Shown here piece after piece: positions 16,585 to 26,186 of a stretch of 64,000 bases of DNA. Origin of the DNA: Caldatribacterium sp964426875 (GTDB lineage: Bacteria; Atribacterota; Atribacteria; Atribacterales; Caldatribacteriaceae); assembly GCA_964426875.1 (NCBI GenBank), contig CAYRSB010000005.1, forward strand, positions 30,817 to 94,816, read 5' to 3'. The position numbers and the translations under genes are program-made. The notes below the pieces were generated by a model. That model had not been told where the DNA came from. It searched no databases and saw only the letters and a list, made by a program, of their open reading frames with translations. How positions within the stretch are numbered: the stretch's first letter is position 1; the number at the start of each line of letters is the position of its first letter.

Positions 16585-17511
16585 TCACTCTTCTGTAAAC
16601 CCTTTTTCGCTCTCAGGCTCTTTCTGAAGGAAACGCTCTGCCTCTTCCTCCAGAGCTTTGAGACGACGGTAAACTTCTCCCTTGGAGACGGGAGGTGAAC
16701 AATACATTCCCAGCTCCCGTAAAGAAGCATAAGGGTGGCGGAGACGCAAAAGGGCGATTTCTCTAAGCTTCGGTGGAAGGACATCAGGAGGAATCCAGCG
16801 AATTTTTGCCCTCTGACGCAGTGAAGAAGCTATGGTTCGCTCAAGGTTTGAGGTGGCATAATTCACCCACCGGGTGAGATGGCCCATCGTTTCCTTTTCC
16901 AGGCGAATCTTTTCCAGTTCCAGACAGCTTTTGGCCATTCCTATGTATCCTAAAAAGAGGCTCATGGTGGTGACGTTCTTGGTGTAAAGATGCCACTCGC
17001 TCTTCACCGGACGGCAGCGAAAGGGCATATCCAAACCCTCAAGATACGATCGCACGAAGGTAGCCCACTCCTCAGAGGGAAAGTGCATTTCAAGCTGATA
17101 GCTTTTCCAGGGGTCGGCCACGTATCCCCGTAACTCAAAAATCCCCCGGATGAAGTCAGAGGCCACCTCCTCAGAAAGGCGGCCAAAAAGAGGGTGAAGG
17201 TCATAGAAACCCAGGTTTTTAATGGTTTCCTCACAAACGCCGATTTCCAGGTTGTAGAAAAGACCGACCCGAATGCCCTTCTCTTCCGAGAGGAAGAGTC
17301 GGTATGAAAGGTAGGGGAAAAATTCCTTTGTGAGGAGGAGACACTTTTTCAGAAACCCCAGGGAGGAGTGGGACAAAAAGAGGAAAAGACTCCCATTCCT
17401 TCGCCTTATGGCTCCGCTACGGAGAAGACCGATGCATTCCGCCTCCCTTCTCCTCGCCTCAAGGGGAAGGTACGTTGCCAGCTCGTCATGAAGGACGATT
17501 CGAAAATCCAA
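16585..17511 (-). CDS. whiA: WhiA-type DNA-binding protein with a TTG start
   Basis: WhiA is a DNA-binding protein linked to sporulation in actinomycetes and to cell division in Firmicutes. It has a degenerate LAGLIDADG homing-endonuclease-like domain (FIRGIFELRGYVADPWKSYQ) and a C-terminal helix-turn-helix (LRLRHPYASLRELGMYCSPP followed by SKGEVYRRL). The NYATSNLERTI stretch matches the WhiA linker. TTG at 17511 with GGGAGG eight bases upstream gives 308 residues, the family norm; the frame runs 20 codons further but there it lies inside uvrC. The usual neighbours rapZ and yvcK are absent. Its end is followed by the sugar ATPase gene. Confidence 0.88.
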   Translation of the reverse strand: MDFRIVLHDELATYLPLEARRREAECIGLLRSGAIRRRNGSLFLFLSHSSLGFLKKCLLLTKEFFPYLSYRLFLSEEKGIRVGLFYNLEIGVCEETIKNLGFYDLHPLFGRLSEEVASDFIRGIFELRGYVADPWKSYQLEMHFPSEEWATFVRSYLEGLDMPFRCRPVKSEWHLYTKNVTTMSLFLGYIGMAKSCLELEKIRLEKETMGHLTRWVNYATSNLERTIASSLRQRAKIRWIPPDVLPPKLREIALLRLRHPYASLRELGMYCSPPVSKGEVYRRLKALEEEAERFLQKEPESEKGFTEE

Positions 17512-19300
17512 GGTTCTGTACCTCCCGGAGCTTTTCCTGAAGCCGTATAATGATTTCTTTTGGAATCCCAAGCTTTTTCCCTATCTCTTCAGGGTCTTCG
17601 TCACAAATACTGATGAGGTCTTCGAAGGCGGTGAGGATCCTCCGTTTTCTCTGGGGTCCGATCCCTGCCACTTCTTCCAGGATAGACCCGAAGGTTTTCT
17701 TGTTCCTCCGGAAACGGTGGAAGGAAACAGCAAAACGGTGAGCCTCGTTTCTCACCCGTTGCAAAAACTGGAGAGTCTCAGAGTGGGACGGAAAGGACAG
17801 CGGGGTTGCCCGGTGAGGAACGTAGATCTCCTCAAACTCTTTGGCCAGAGCAAGCACAGGGCAGGAGAGGCCCAGTTCCTGGAAGAGTTCAAGAACCGCG
17901 TTGAGTTGCCCCCTTCCCCCGTCAAGAAGGAGAACATCGGGCAAGGGAATCCCTTTCGATTGAAGGCTTCCAAAATAACGCCGAACCACTTCCTGCATCA
18001 TGGTGCAGTCGTCAGGATGTCCTTCGCTTTTTACGAGAAACTTCCGATACCTCTTGGGATGGGGAAGACCATCAAGAAAAGAGACCACAACTCCCACGGC
18101 TTCTTGGCCTTGGAAAGTGGAAACATCCACCCCCTCCACAAGACGAGGGAAAGAAGAAAGTCCAAGAAGTTCCTGTAACCCTTTGAGCATCTCAAGAGAA
18201 GCTCGCTCCCTCTTTTTCTGTTTAAGGATCTCTGCCTCAAGACCCTTTTGGGCATTCTCTTGAGCAAAAAGCATGATGTCTTCCTCCTCAAGGGTAGAGG
18301 GAGAAGAAAGCCTAAAAGGGAAAAGAGCTTTCAGTTCCTGGAGCCGCTCTTCGTTTTCACCGGTCACACACACCCGTGACGGAAAATTGAAGGAGCGAAG
18401 GTATACCTGTTCCAAAAACTCTCCCAGAAGGGCTTCTCTTGTCCTCCCTTCATCCAAAGAAGCTATAAAGCTCTCACTCCCTACCAATCTTCCCCGGCGA
18501 ACTCGAATCACCACAAAGACGGCAAGAATGTCATTATGAGCCACTTCCACGAAGTCGACATCCTCGGGGTAAGAAAGCACCAACCGATACCGGGCAGCGA
18601 CTTTCCTCACCGCCTCGAGTTTCTCTCGATACAAGATGGCCCGCTCAAAATCCCAAGCATCGGAAGCTTTCCACATCTCTGCCTCTATCCACTGCATGAC
18701 TTCTTCGTACTTTCCGTTCAGAAAGTCCATGGCCTTTCGCACGTTTTCCCGATATTCCCCGGGAGTAATCCAACCGATACAGGGGGCACCACAGAGCTTC
18801 AACTCGAAATCGATACAGGGTCTCCCGAGCGGGAAAGAACGTTCCGGAATCCTGCAACCCCGCAGAAGAAAAAGAGAACGAAGGAGTTTCAAGCCTTCTC
18901 GCGTCTTTTTGGAGTCAGTAAAGGGACCAAAATAGATTCCCTCGCCCCCGGTCTTCCGCCGGGCTATGCGGACAGCAGGGAATTCTCCTTCCTGCTCAAA
19001 AAGGATGTAAGGGTAACTCTTGTCGTCTCGTAGACGGAGATTATAAGGAGGCTTAAAGCTCTTGATGAGATCTTCTTCAAGGAGTAACGCTTCATGTTCA
19101 TCCTCGGTAAGGAAATACTGTACGGTAGCCGTGACTTCAAGCATCCCCCCCTTCAGAGGGGAAGAAACTTTTTGGAAATGGGACTTCACCCGCTTGAGAA
19201 TGTTCACCGCTTTCCCCACGTAGAGGACTTTCCCTTCTCCGTCCTTGAAGACATACACGCCACACTCTTGAGGTAAAAGATCAACGTCTTCTCTTTTCAC
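17486..19300 (-). CDS. uvrC: Excinuclease ABC subunit UvrC
   Basis: Makes the dual incisions in nucleotide excision repair. The 604 residues hold, in order: the GIY-YIG nuclease (ECGVYVFKDGEGKVLYVGKA), a cysteine-containing region (RPCIDFELKLCGAPCIG), a UVR domain that contacts UvrB (about residues 200-235), the RNase H-like endonuclease (VEGVDVSTFQGQEAVGVVVS and LLLDGGRGQLN), and a C-terminal helix-hairpin-helix pair. It begins 1 base after uvrA and overlaps whiA by 26 bases. Confidence 0.97.
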   Translation of the reverse strand: MKREDVDLLPQECGVYVFKDGEGKVLYVGKAVNILKRVKSHFQKVSSPLKGGMLEVTATVQYFLTEDEHEALLLEEDLIKSFKPPYNLRLRDDKSYPYILFEQEGEFPAVRIARRKTGGEGIYFGPFTDSKKTREGLKLLRSLFLLRGCRIPERSFPLGRPCIDFELKLCGAPCIGWITPGEYRENVRKAMDFLNGKYEEVMQWIEAEMWKASDAWDFERAILYREKLEAVRKVAARYRLVLSYPEDVDFVEVAHNDILAVFVVIRVRRGRLVGSESFIASLDEGRTREALLGEFLEQVYLRSFNFPSRVCVTGENEERLQELKALFPFRLSSPSTLEEEDIMLFAQENAQKGLEAEILKQKKRERASLEMLKGLQELLGLSSFPRLVEGVDVSTFQGQEAVGVVVSFLDGLPHPKRYRKFLVKSEGHPDDCTMMQEVVRRYFGSLQSKGIPLPDVLLLDGGRGQLNAVLELFQELGLSCPVLALAKEFEEIYVPHRATPLSFPSHSETLQFLQRVRNEAHRFAVSFHRFRRNKKTFGSILEEVAGIGPQRKRRILTAFEDLISICDEDPEEIGKKLGIPKEIIIRLQEKLREVQNLGFSNRPS

Positions 19301-19301
19301 T

Positions 19302-22109
19302 TCAAACGGAGCATAGTTCTTTTCTCCGCTCAGCTTCGAGCACCTCCCTCAGAAACTGGCCGGTGTATGAATGCGGAACCTGAGCTACCTCCTCGGGAGT
19401 GCCTTGAGCTACGATGTAGCCTCCCTTCTCCCCTCCCTCCGGCCCCAGGTCGATAAGATAATCGCAGGATTTGACGACGTCGAGGTTGTGTTCAATGATG
19501 AGTACTGTATTCCCCCGATCTCTCAGTTCCAGAAGGACTGAGAGGAGTTTCTCTACATCTGCAAAGTGCAATCCTGTTGTCGGCTCATCGAGGAGATACA
19601 AGGTCCTTCCTGTGGCCACCTTCCCCAGCTCTCTGGCCAGTTTTACTCTCTGTGCCTCACCCCCCGAGAGGGTGGTTGCCGGCTGGCCGAGCTTGATGTA
19701 CCCAAGACCCACTCGCTCAAGCATCTCGAGCTTCCTCCGAATAGCAGGAATGTTTTCAAAAAAGCCCAGAGCTTCCTCAACACTCAAGTCCAAAACATCG
19801 GCGATATTCTTCCCTTTGTACTTAATGTCGAGTGTTTCTCTTCCGTATCGTTTCCCTTGGCACTGCTCACAGGTCACAAAAACATCAGGGAGAAAGTGCA
19901 TCTCAATCTTTATTACTCCATTGCCCTGGCAGGCTTCACACCTTCCGCCTTTGAGATTAAAGCTAAAGCGCGCCGGTTTATAACCCCGGGCTTTGGATTC
20001 AGGAAGCTGGGCAAAGAGACTGCGAATATCAGTGAACACCCCGGTGTAGGTAGCAGGGTTTGAACGTGGAGTCCTACCAATGGAAGATTGGTCGATAACA
20101 ATCACCTTGTCAACGTACTCTATACCTTCTATGGCGTCGTGATCACCGGCACTCTCTCTGGAACCGTGGAGAATGCGGGAAAGAGCTCGATAGAGGATGT
20201 CGTAGAGAAGAGTACTCTTTCCTGATCCTGAAACCCCGGTAATACCCACAAGAAGCCCCAGGGGTATTCTCACCGTAATATTCTTGAGGTTGTTTGCCCT
20301 TGCCCCGCGAACGACAAGCCACTCCTCCCGAGGAGATTTTCTCCTCGGGGGAATGGGGATACTTTTTCTGCCACTCAAATACATTCCGGTAAGGCTTTCG
20401 AGGGATTCCATGATCTCAAGAGGTGAACCCTGAGCAACCACCTTCCCGCCTTTCTCTCCCGCTCCAGGACCGACATCGATGACGAAGTCAGCATTTTTGA
20501 TGGTTTCAGCATCATGTTCAACCACGATGACAGTGTTACCCAAGTCACGAAGTTTCTTGAGAATAGCGATGAGTTTCTGATTATCACGAGGATGTAAGCC
20601 CACCGTGGGTTCATCGAGGACATAAAGGACTCCCACAAGACCCGACCCAATCTGCGTGGCCAAACGTATTCGCTGTGATTCCCCTCCCGAAAGGGTCGAG
20701 GCAGAACGATTGAGGGTGAGGTAGTCAAGACCAACCTCTTGCAGAAACCCGAGACGTGATCGAATTTCTCGAAGAATGGGCTCGGCAATGACCGCCTCGT
20801 TTCCAGAAAAACAAAGTTCCTCAAAAAACCGCAAAAGTTCCCCAATGGTAAGACGGGAAAGGTCTCCGATGGAAAAACTCTGAATTTTTACCGAAAGGCT
20901 CTCCTTTCGTAGACGATCTCCGCCACATTCCGGGCAAACCCTGGTGGAAAGGAAGGGCGCTATTTCTTCCTGTTCCCACCAATCGGTAGCATTCTCAAGC
21001 TTTCGCTCAAGAAGAGGAATGATGCCTTCGAACATTCCATCACCATAAAGGATGTACATCCTTTCTTCTTCGGTGAGTTCCCGGAAAGGACGATGAGTGG
21101 GGATGCCCCGTGCCGCAAGGTACCTTCTGATCCTACCTCCCCAGTAGTTCTCAGGATCCAAGCCATCCCAGGGAACAATGGCTCCCTCATCGATACTCTT
21201 GGAGTAATCAGAAACTACAAGGTCCGGGTCCACGAAAGCCAGAAAGCCAAGGCCACTACAGTGGGAACAGGCTCCATAGGGATTGTTAAAAGAAAACATA
21301 CGAGGGGTAATCTCCGGAAAGTTCACTCCACAGTCCACACACGCGAAACGCTCACTGAAGAGACGTTCTTTGATTTCTTCTCCTTCCCAAATACCTAACT
21401 TTAAGACACCTTTTCCATAACGAAGAGCAATTTCTACGGAATCGCTTACCCTCCGCTCAATTTCTTCCTCGACGACTATCCTATCCACAATGAGGTCGAT
21501 GTCGTGCTTCTTATTCCGGTCAAGCTCGACATTCTCCCACTCTTCAAGATCGACAATCTCTCCGTTGATGCGTACCCGGGCAAAACCGTTCTTGAAAAGA
21601 TCAGCCAGGAGCTTACGGTACTCACCTTTCCTTCCCCGCACAAGAGGAGCCATGATGAAAACCCGAGAGCCCAAGGGTAGGGAAAGAATTTCATCGGTAA
21701 TCTGCTGAACCGTCTGGCGGGAAATGGGTTTTCCACACTGTGGACAGAAGACCCTGCCACACCGGGCAAAGAGAACACGCATGTAGTCGTAAATTTCGGT
21801 CACCGTACCCACCGTAGAGCGGGGATTGTGGGAAGAAACCTTCTGATTTATGGCAATTGCCGGGGAAAGACCTTCAATGGCATCGACATCCGGCTTTTCC
21901 ATCCTCTCCAGAAACTGTCGAGCATAGGAGGAAAGGGATTCAAGATATCGCCTCTGTCCTTCAGCATAGATAGTGTCGAAAGCAAGGGAAGACTTGCCTG
22001 AACCACTGAGACCGGTAATGACCACGAAGCAATTTCTCGGAATCTCCACATCTATGTTTTTCAGGTTATGCTCTCGTGCTCCCCTGATCACGATCTTTCC
22101 GTCCCTCAT
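19302..22109 (-). CDS. uvrA: Excinuclease ABC subunit UvrA
   Basis: Damage-sensing ATPase of nucleotide excision repair, 935 residues. It has two ABC ATPase halves: Walker A GLSGSGKSSLAFDT with signature LSGGESQRIRLA, and GVSGSGKSTLLYD with signature LSGGEAQRVKLARE. Zinc-binding cysteine pairs are seen at CPQCGKP, CVDCG and CSHCSG, CPECGGDR, CEACQG and CEQCQG. The ATG overlaps the uvrB stop by 4 bases, so uvrB, uvrA and uvrC form one translationally coupled set, a compact grouping that many bacteria lack. Confidence 0.98.
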   Translation of the reverse strand: MRDGKIVIRGAREHNLKNIDVEIPRNCFVVITGLSGSGKSSLAFDTIYAEGQRRYLESLSSYARQFLERMEKPDVDAIEGLSPAIAINQKVSSHNPRSTVGTVTEIYDYMRVLFARCGRVFCPQCGKPISRQTVQQITDEILSLPLGSRVFIMAPLVRGRKGEYRKLLADLFKNGFARVRINGEIVDLEEWENVELDRNKKHDIDLIVDRIVVEEEIERRVSDSVEIALRYGKGVLKLGIWEGEEIKERLFSERFACVDCGVNFPEITPRMFSFNNPYGACSHCSGLGFLAFVDPDLVVSDYSKSIDEGAIVPWDGLDPENYWGGRIRRYLAARGIPTHRPFRELTEEERMYILYGDGMFEGIIPLLERKLENATDWWEQEEIAPFLSTRVCPECGGDRLRKESLSVKIQSFSIGDLSRLTIGELLRFFEELCFSGNEAVIAEPILREIRSRLGFLQEVGLDYLTLNRSASTLSGGESQRIRLATQIGSGLVGVLYVLDEPTVGLHPRDNQKLIAILKKLRDLGNTVIVVEHDAETIKNADFVIDVGPGAGEKGGKVVAQGSPLEIMESLESLTGMYLSGRKSIPIPPRRKSPREEWLVVRGARANNLKNITVRIPLGLLVGITGVSGSGKSTLLYDILYRALSRILHGSRESAGDHDAIEGIEYVDKVIVIDQSSIGRTPRSNPATYTGVFTDIRSLFAQLPESKARGYKPARFSFNLKGGRCEACQGNGVIKIEMHFLPDVFVTCEQCQGKRYGRETLDIKYKGKNIADVLDLSVEEALGFFENIPAIRRKLEMLERVGLGYIKLGQPATTLSGGEAQRVKLARELGKVATGRTLYLLDEPTTGLHFADVEKLLSVLLELRDRGNTVLIIEHNLDVVKSCDYLIDLGPEGGEKGGYIVAQGTPEEVAQVPHSYTGQFLREVLEAERRKELCSV

Positions 22110-24121
22110 GTCTCTTTCCTCCGCTTCACCGGGTTTTTCTCTGAAGAGGTCCGAAGTCTGAAGATTTCATCTCGCAAAAGAGCAGCTTTCTCAAATTCAA
22201 GACGCTTTGCTGCTTCGCGCATCTCTCTGGTTAAGCGCTCGATGATTCTCTCCACATTCTCTTCCTCCCTGGTTGCTCCCTCAACAAGAACACAGGCTTC
22301 TTCCGCCTCTCTCGAAAGACCCACTTCTTCCGGAATCAGAACACGCACTTCCTTGGTGATGGTTTGAGGTATTATCCCGTGTTCCCTGTTATACGCTTCT
22401 TGAATGGTTCGCCTGCGTCTTGTTTCGGAAACGGCTCTCTCCAGGGAGTGGGTGAGAATATCGGCATAGAGAATGGCTCGCCCTTCGGCGTTTCTGGCTG
22501 CCCTTCCAATGGTCTGGATAAGAGCCACCTCTGACCGGAGAAACCCTTCCTTGTCGGCGTCGAGAATAGCCACAAGAGACACCTCGGGGAGGTCAAGACC
22601 CTCTCGAAGGAGGTTCACTCCCACAAGCACATCGAACTCTCCTGCCCGGAGATCCCGAACGATACGGGCCCTCTCGAGGGTGCTGATTTCAGAATGAAGA
22701 TACCTGACCCGTATGCCCAAGGTGTAGAGAAACTCGCAGAGGTCCTCGGCACTCTTTTTGGTGAGTGTTGTGACCAGAACCCTCTGGTTTCTCTGAACTA
22801 CCTTCCGAATCTCTCCCACCAAATCCTCAACCTGGCCTTTGGCAGGACGAATTTCTACCTCAGGGTCCAAGAGTCCGGTTGGTCGAACGAGCTGTTCCAC
22901 CACCTGAGTACTTTGCCCGAGTTCAAAATCGCTTGGAGTTGCAGAGACAAAGATACATTTCGAGATTTTTCGCTCAAACTCCTCAAAAGTGAGGGGACGG
23001 TTATCGAAACAGGAGGGAAGGCGAAAACCGAATTCCACAAGACTCTCTTTTCTGGAGCGATCCCCCTCATGCATGCCCCTGAGTTGCGGAACGGTCACGT
23101 GAGATTCATCGATGATGAGAAGGAAATCCTTGGGGAAATAATCCAAAAGAGTGTAGGGAGGTTCTCCCGGCTTTCGTCCGTCAAGGTAGCGGGAGTAGTT
23201 TTCTATGCCCGGACAATAACCGGTTTCCCGAAGGAGCTCAAGGTCATAGCGGGTACGTCGCTCTAAACGCTCTGCCTCCACAAGCCTTCCCCGGGAGAGG
23301 AAGTACTCCACCCGTCCCCTGAGTTCTTCCTCTATTCCTAAAAGAGCACACTCAAAGATGTCCTGATCAGCCAGATAGTGCCGAGCAGGATAAATAAAAA
23401 CCTCTCCCAACCTTTCGATGACCCGTCCACTCACCGGATGTACCACTTTAATGCTCTCGACCACATCGCCGAAGAACTCAAAGCGAAGAGCCTCTTCACT
23501 ATAGGCAGGGTATACCTCAAGAGTGTCTCCCTTCATACGGAAAACCCCAGGGGCGAACTCCACTTCGTTTCGCTCGTAGAGGAGGTCTACCAGACGACGC
23601 ACAAAGTCCTTCCTTTTCCAGGTGTCTCCCACCCGTACGTGAAAGACTCGACGGACATATTCCTTCGGCGAACCGATACCGTAGATACAGGAGACTGAAG
23701 CCACGATGACGACGTCACTTCGCTCCATGAGAGCGCTCGTTGCCCGCAGACGGAGCCTATCTATGTACTCGTTGATGGAAGCATCTTTCTCGATATAGAG
23801 GTCGTACTCAGGGACATAGGCCTCGGGCTGATAGTAGTCGTAATAGCTCACAAAATACTCTACAGCATTATTGGGAAAGAAGGTCCGCATTTCACTGTAG
23901 AGTTGTGCAGCCAGGGTTTTGTTGTGAGAAATGATAAGGGTGGGACGATTGTAACAAGCGATGGCGTTGGCCATGGTGAAAGTCTTACCCGAACCGGTAA
24001 CTCCGATGAGTGTTTGGTAACGGTACCCTCGTTTGAGACCCTCCACAAGCCGTTCAATGGCCTGAGGCTGGTCACCGCAGGGTTTATATGGTGAAACAAG
24101 CTGGAAATCTCTCTTGACCAT
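22106..24121 (-). CDS. uvrB: Excinuclease ABC subunit UvrB
   Basis: Damage-verifying helicase-like subunit of nucleotide excision repair, 671 residues. Walker A GVTGSGKT is at residues 40-47; other marks are the beta-hairpin region YYDYYQPEAYVPEYDLYIEK, the DESH box LLIIDESHVT, helicase motif VSATPSDFEL, motif VI QTIGRAARNAEGRA, and a C-terminal UVR domain (MREAAKRLEFEKAALLRDEI) that pairs with UvrC. ATG at 24121 follows GGAGG; an in-frame TTG four codons earlier lies inside that Shine-Dalgarno and is rejected. Confidence 0.97.
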   Translation of the reverse strand: MVKRDFQLVSPYKPCGDQPQAIERLVEGLKRGYRYQTLIGVTGSGKTFTMANAIACYNRPTLIISHNKTLAAQLYSEMRTFFPNNAVEYFVSYYDYYQPEAYVPEYDLYIEKDASINEYIDRLRLRATSALMERSDVVIVASVSCIYGIGSPKEYVRRVFHVRVGDTWKRKDFVRRLVDLLYERNEVEFAPGVFRMKGDTLEVYPAYSEEALRFEFFGDVVESIKVVHPVSGRVIERLGEVFIYPARHYLADQDIFECALLGIEEELRGRVEYFLSRGRLVEAERLERRTRYDLELLRETGYCPGIENYSRYLDGRKPGEPPYTLLDYFPKDFLLIIDESHVTVPQLRGMHEGDRSRKESLVEFGFRLPSCFDNRPLTFEEFERKISKCIFVSATPSDFELGQSTQVVEQLVRPTGLLDPEVEIRPAKGQVEDLVGEIRKVVQRNQRVLVTTLTKKSAEDLCEFLYTLGIRVRYLHSEISTLERARIVRDLRAGEFDVLVGVNLLREGLDLPEVSLVAILDADKEGFLRSEVALIQTIGRAARNAEGRAILYADILTHSLERAVSETRRRRTIQEAYNREHGIIPQTITKEVRVLIPEEVGLSREAEEACVLVEGATREEENVERIIERLTREMREAAKRLEFEKAALLRDEIFRLRTSSEKNPVKRRKET

Positions 24122-24148
24122 CCTACCCTCCAATGAAATAAAAAACCC

Positions 24149-24775
24149 CTATGCTCCATATTCTATTTCCGGAAAGAGCCAATCTCTGACAGCTTGAGAG
24201 ACTTCTCTTTTCAAGGATTCCAAGGAGTTATCGTTAGAGAGTACTTTTGAGGCTCTTCTTCGCAAGCAACCTAAAAATTTCTGGCTCTTCACGCGCAGGA
24301 TAATTTCCCCCTCCTGAAGACCCTGTTTTCTCAGCCTTTCAAGGCGATGATCGAGGGGGGCATCCACAAAAAGGAGAAAGTCGAGCAAGGGACAAAATCC
24401 GGCTTCGAAAAGTACGGCTCCGTCAATCGCCACCGCTTTCCCCCCGGTACGATAGAGGCGCTTCACCGCTTCCCAGAAAAGCAGAGGATGGGCAAGGGAA
24501 TTCAAAAGAAAGAGCATCCGCCAGCTGCGAAACACAACCGAGGCCAGCTTCCTCCGCTTAAGGCACCCTCTCTCGTCGAGAAAGGTTCGTCCGAAAAGGA
24601 GTATCACCCTTTTCCAAAGAGGGTTACCCTTTTGAGAGAGGTTTCGGGCTACGTCGTCAAGGGAGAGTACAGGGATACCTTGCTCTTCCAAAAAAGAAGC
24701 TACCGTACTCTTGCCTGAAGCAATCCCCCCGCCGATCCCAATAATCCGAATCCTTTCACTCGGTGTAGACCTCAA
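24149..24775 (-). CDS. coaE: Dephospho-CoA kinase with a TTG start
   Basis: Last step of coenzyme A synthesis: phosphorylates dephospho-CoA. The P-loop GIGGGIASGKST is near the N-terminus, followed by the family features VLSLDDVARNL, NSLAHPLLFWEAV and DGAVLFEAGFCPLLDFLLFVDAP. TTG at 24775 gives 208 residues, close to the family norm of about 200; the frame stays open further back inside glgA but that part has no CoaE similarity. The overlap with glgA is 20 bases. polA near coaE is a conserved association in many bacteria, relevant to the gene two places upstream. Confidence 0.93.
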   Translation of the reverse strand: MRSTPSERIRIIGIGGGIASGKSTVASFLEEQGIPVLSLDDVARNLSQKGNPLWKRVILLFGRTFLDERGCLKRRKLASVVFRSWRMLFLLNSLAHPLLFWEAVKRLYRTGGKAVAIDGAVLFEAGFCPLLDFLLFVDAPLDHRLERLRKQGLQEGEIILRVKSQKFLGCLRRRASKVLSNDNSLESLKREVSQAVRDWLFPEIEYGA

Positions 24776-26180
24776 CGTACCTCTTGATGGCCTGTTCCCA
24801 GGAGAAGTTGCTTTGCATCGCGTTCTCCACCATGGTACGCAAGAGTTCCTTCTCATGGAAGTACACCTGCAGGGCTCTCTTCACAGCCCGAATGAATTCC
24901 GCGGAAGAAAAGTCGATAAACTGGAACCCTGTACTCAGGCGAGGATTAAAAGGATAGTCAATCACCGTATCCTTGAGTCCCCCGATTCCCCGAACAATAG
25001 GTAAAGCGCCATAACGCATGGCTATCATTTGACTCAGGCCACAAGGTTCAAAGAGCGATGGAAGTACGAGGAAATCGGAGGCCGCGTAGGTAAAATGGGC
25101 AAGACTCTCGTCGAATCTATTTTCCACCCGGAGTCTCGGATACTCCCCAGAGAGATTTTGAAGGTTCCGCTCATAGAATTCATCCCCCGTTCCCAAAAAG
25201 AACCAGTAGACCGGGAGAGAAAAGAAGGCTTCCGGACGCTCGAAGAACAGGCGAATCCCCTTCTGCTCTACAAAGCGAGCCACAAAGGAAACGAGGGGTA
25301 GAGAGATATCGGCTCCTTCAAGACCAAAGATTTCCCTCAGAAAGAGTTGTTTGTTCTTCTCCTTGCCCTCAAGATTTTTGCTATCGTAGTGTTCCTTCAA
25401 GAGAGGGTCAGAAACAGGATTAAAGAGCTCGGTATCAATACCGTTGGTGATACCGACAATTTTCTTTCGATGAGAAAGGGCTCTCAAAAGCCCATCCAGT
25501 CCCTCCCCGAATTCCGGAGAACATATCTCTCGGGCATACGTTGGACTGACTGTTGTGATGACATGAGAGAAAAGAAGCCCGGCCTTCATGAGGTTCAAGT
25601 TGCCGTAGAATTCAAGGTATTCATGGGTGAAAAGGAAACTCGGAAGGTTCACCAGCCGGAAAAGGTCCCCTCGTCCGATACCTTGATAGGCCAAGTTGTG
25701 AATGGTAAAGACGATCTTCTGTGCCTTAGGCCGATATGGAGGCCAGTACCGCTCAAGGTATGCACACACCAAAGCACTCTGCCAATCGTGACAGTGAACG
25801 AGGAAGTCTTCCTCTTGCCAGCGAACGAGGTATTCGAAAACGGCTCGAGAGAAGAAAATAAATCGTTCAAGGTCGTCCGAGTATCCGTACATTCTCTCCC
25901 GCTCGAAGAATTGATCCTCTTTCAGAGCAAGGACTGTCTGTGCCTCGCCTTCTCTGTATTCGAGGAACTCCGCCTTGAGAGAGGTATCCCCAAAAGGAAT
26001 TCCAAAACTCCTCTGCGGCACAAAGGGGAAGTCCCGAAGGACTGATGGATATCCGGGGAGAAAAAGTTTAACTCGAAACCCAAAGCGGGGTAAGTACTTC
26101 AAAAGCGCTCCCACAACATCTCCCAACCCCCCACTTTTGGCAAAGGGATAGGCTTCAGAAGCAACAAGCACGATTTCCAT
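24756..26180 (-). CDS. glgA: Glycogen synthase (ADP-glucose type, GT5)
   Basis: Adds glucose from ADP-glucose to growing alpha-1,4-glucan. The 474 residues show the N-terminal KSGGLGDV nucleotide-sugar motif, the mid region HCHDWQSALVCAYLERY and IHNLAYQG, ITNGIDTELFNPVSDP, and the C-terminal GT-B motif around PSLFEPCGLSQMIAMRYG. No other glycogen gene (glgC, glgB, glgP) is in the window. It sits 6 bases after the Pol-I-derived nuclease gene and 20 bases into coaE, so it has been inserted into what is elsewhere a polA-coaE neighbourhood. Confidence 0.95.
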   Translation of the reverse strand: MEIVLVASEAYPFAKSGGLGDVVGALLKYLPRFGFRVKLFLPGYPSVLRDFPFVPQRSFGIPFGDTSLKAEFLEYREGEAQTVLALKEDQFFERERMYGYSDDLERFIFFSRAVFEYLVRWQEEDFLVHCHDWQSALVCAYLERYWPPYRPKAQKIVFTIHNLAYQGIGRGDLFRLVNLPSFLFTHEYLEFYGNLNLMKAGLLFSHVITTVSPTYAREICSPEFGEGLDGLLRALSHRKKIVGITNGIDTELFNPVSDPLLKEHYDSKNLEGKEKNKQLFLREIFGLEGADISLPLVSFVARFVEQKGIRLFFERPEAFFSLPVYWFFLGTGDEFYERNLQNLSGEYPRLRVENRFDESLAHFTYAASDFLVLPSLFEPCGLSQMIAMRYGALPIVRGIGGLKDTVIDYPFNPRLSTGFQFIDFSSAEFIRAVKRALQVYFHEKELLRTMVENAMQSNFSWEQAIKRYVEVYTE

Positions 26181-26186
26181 CTCCTC

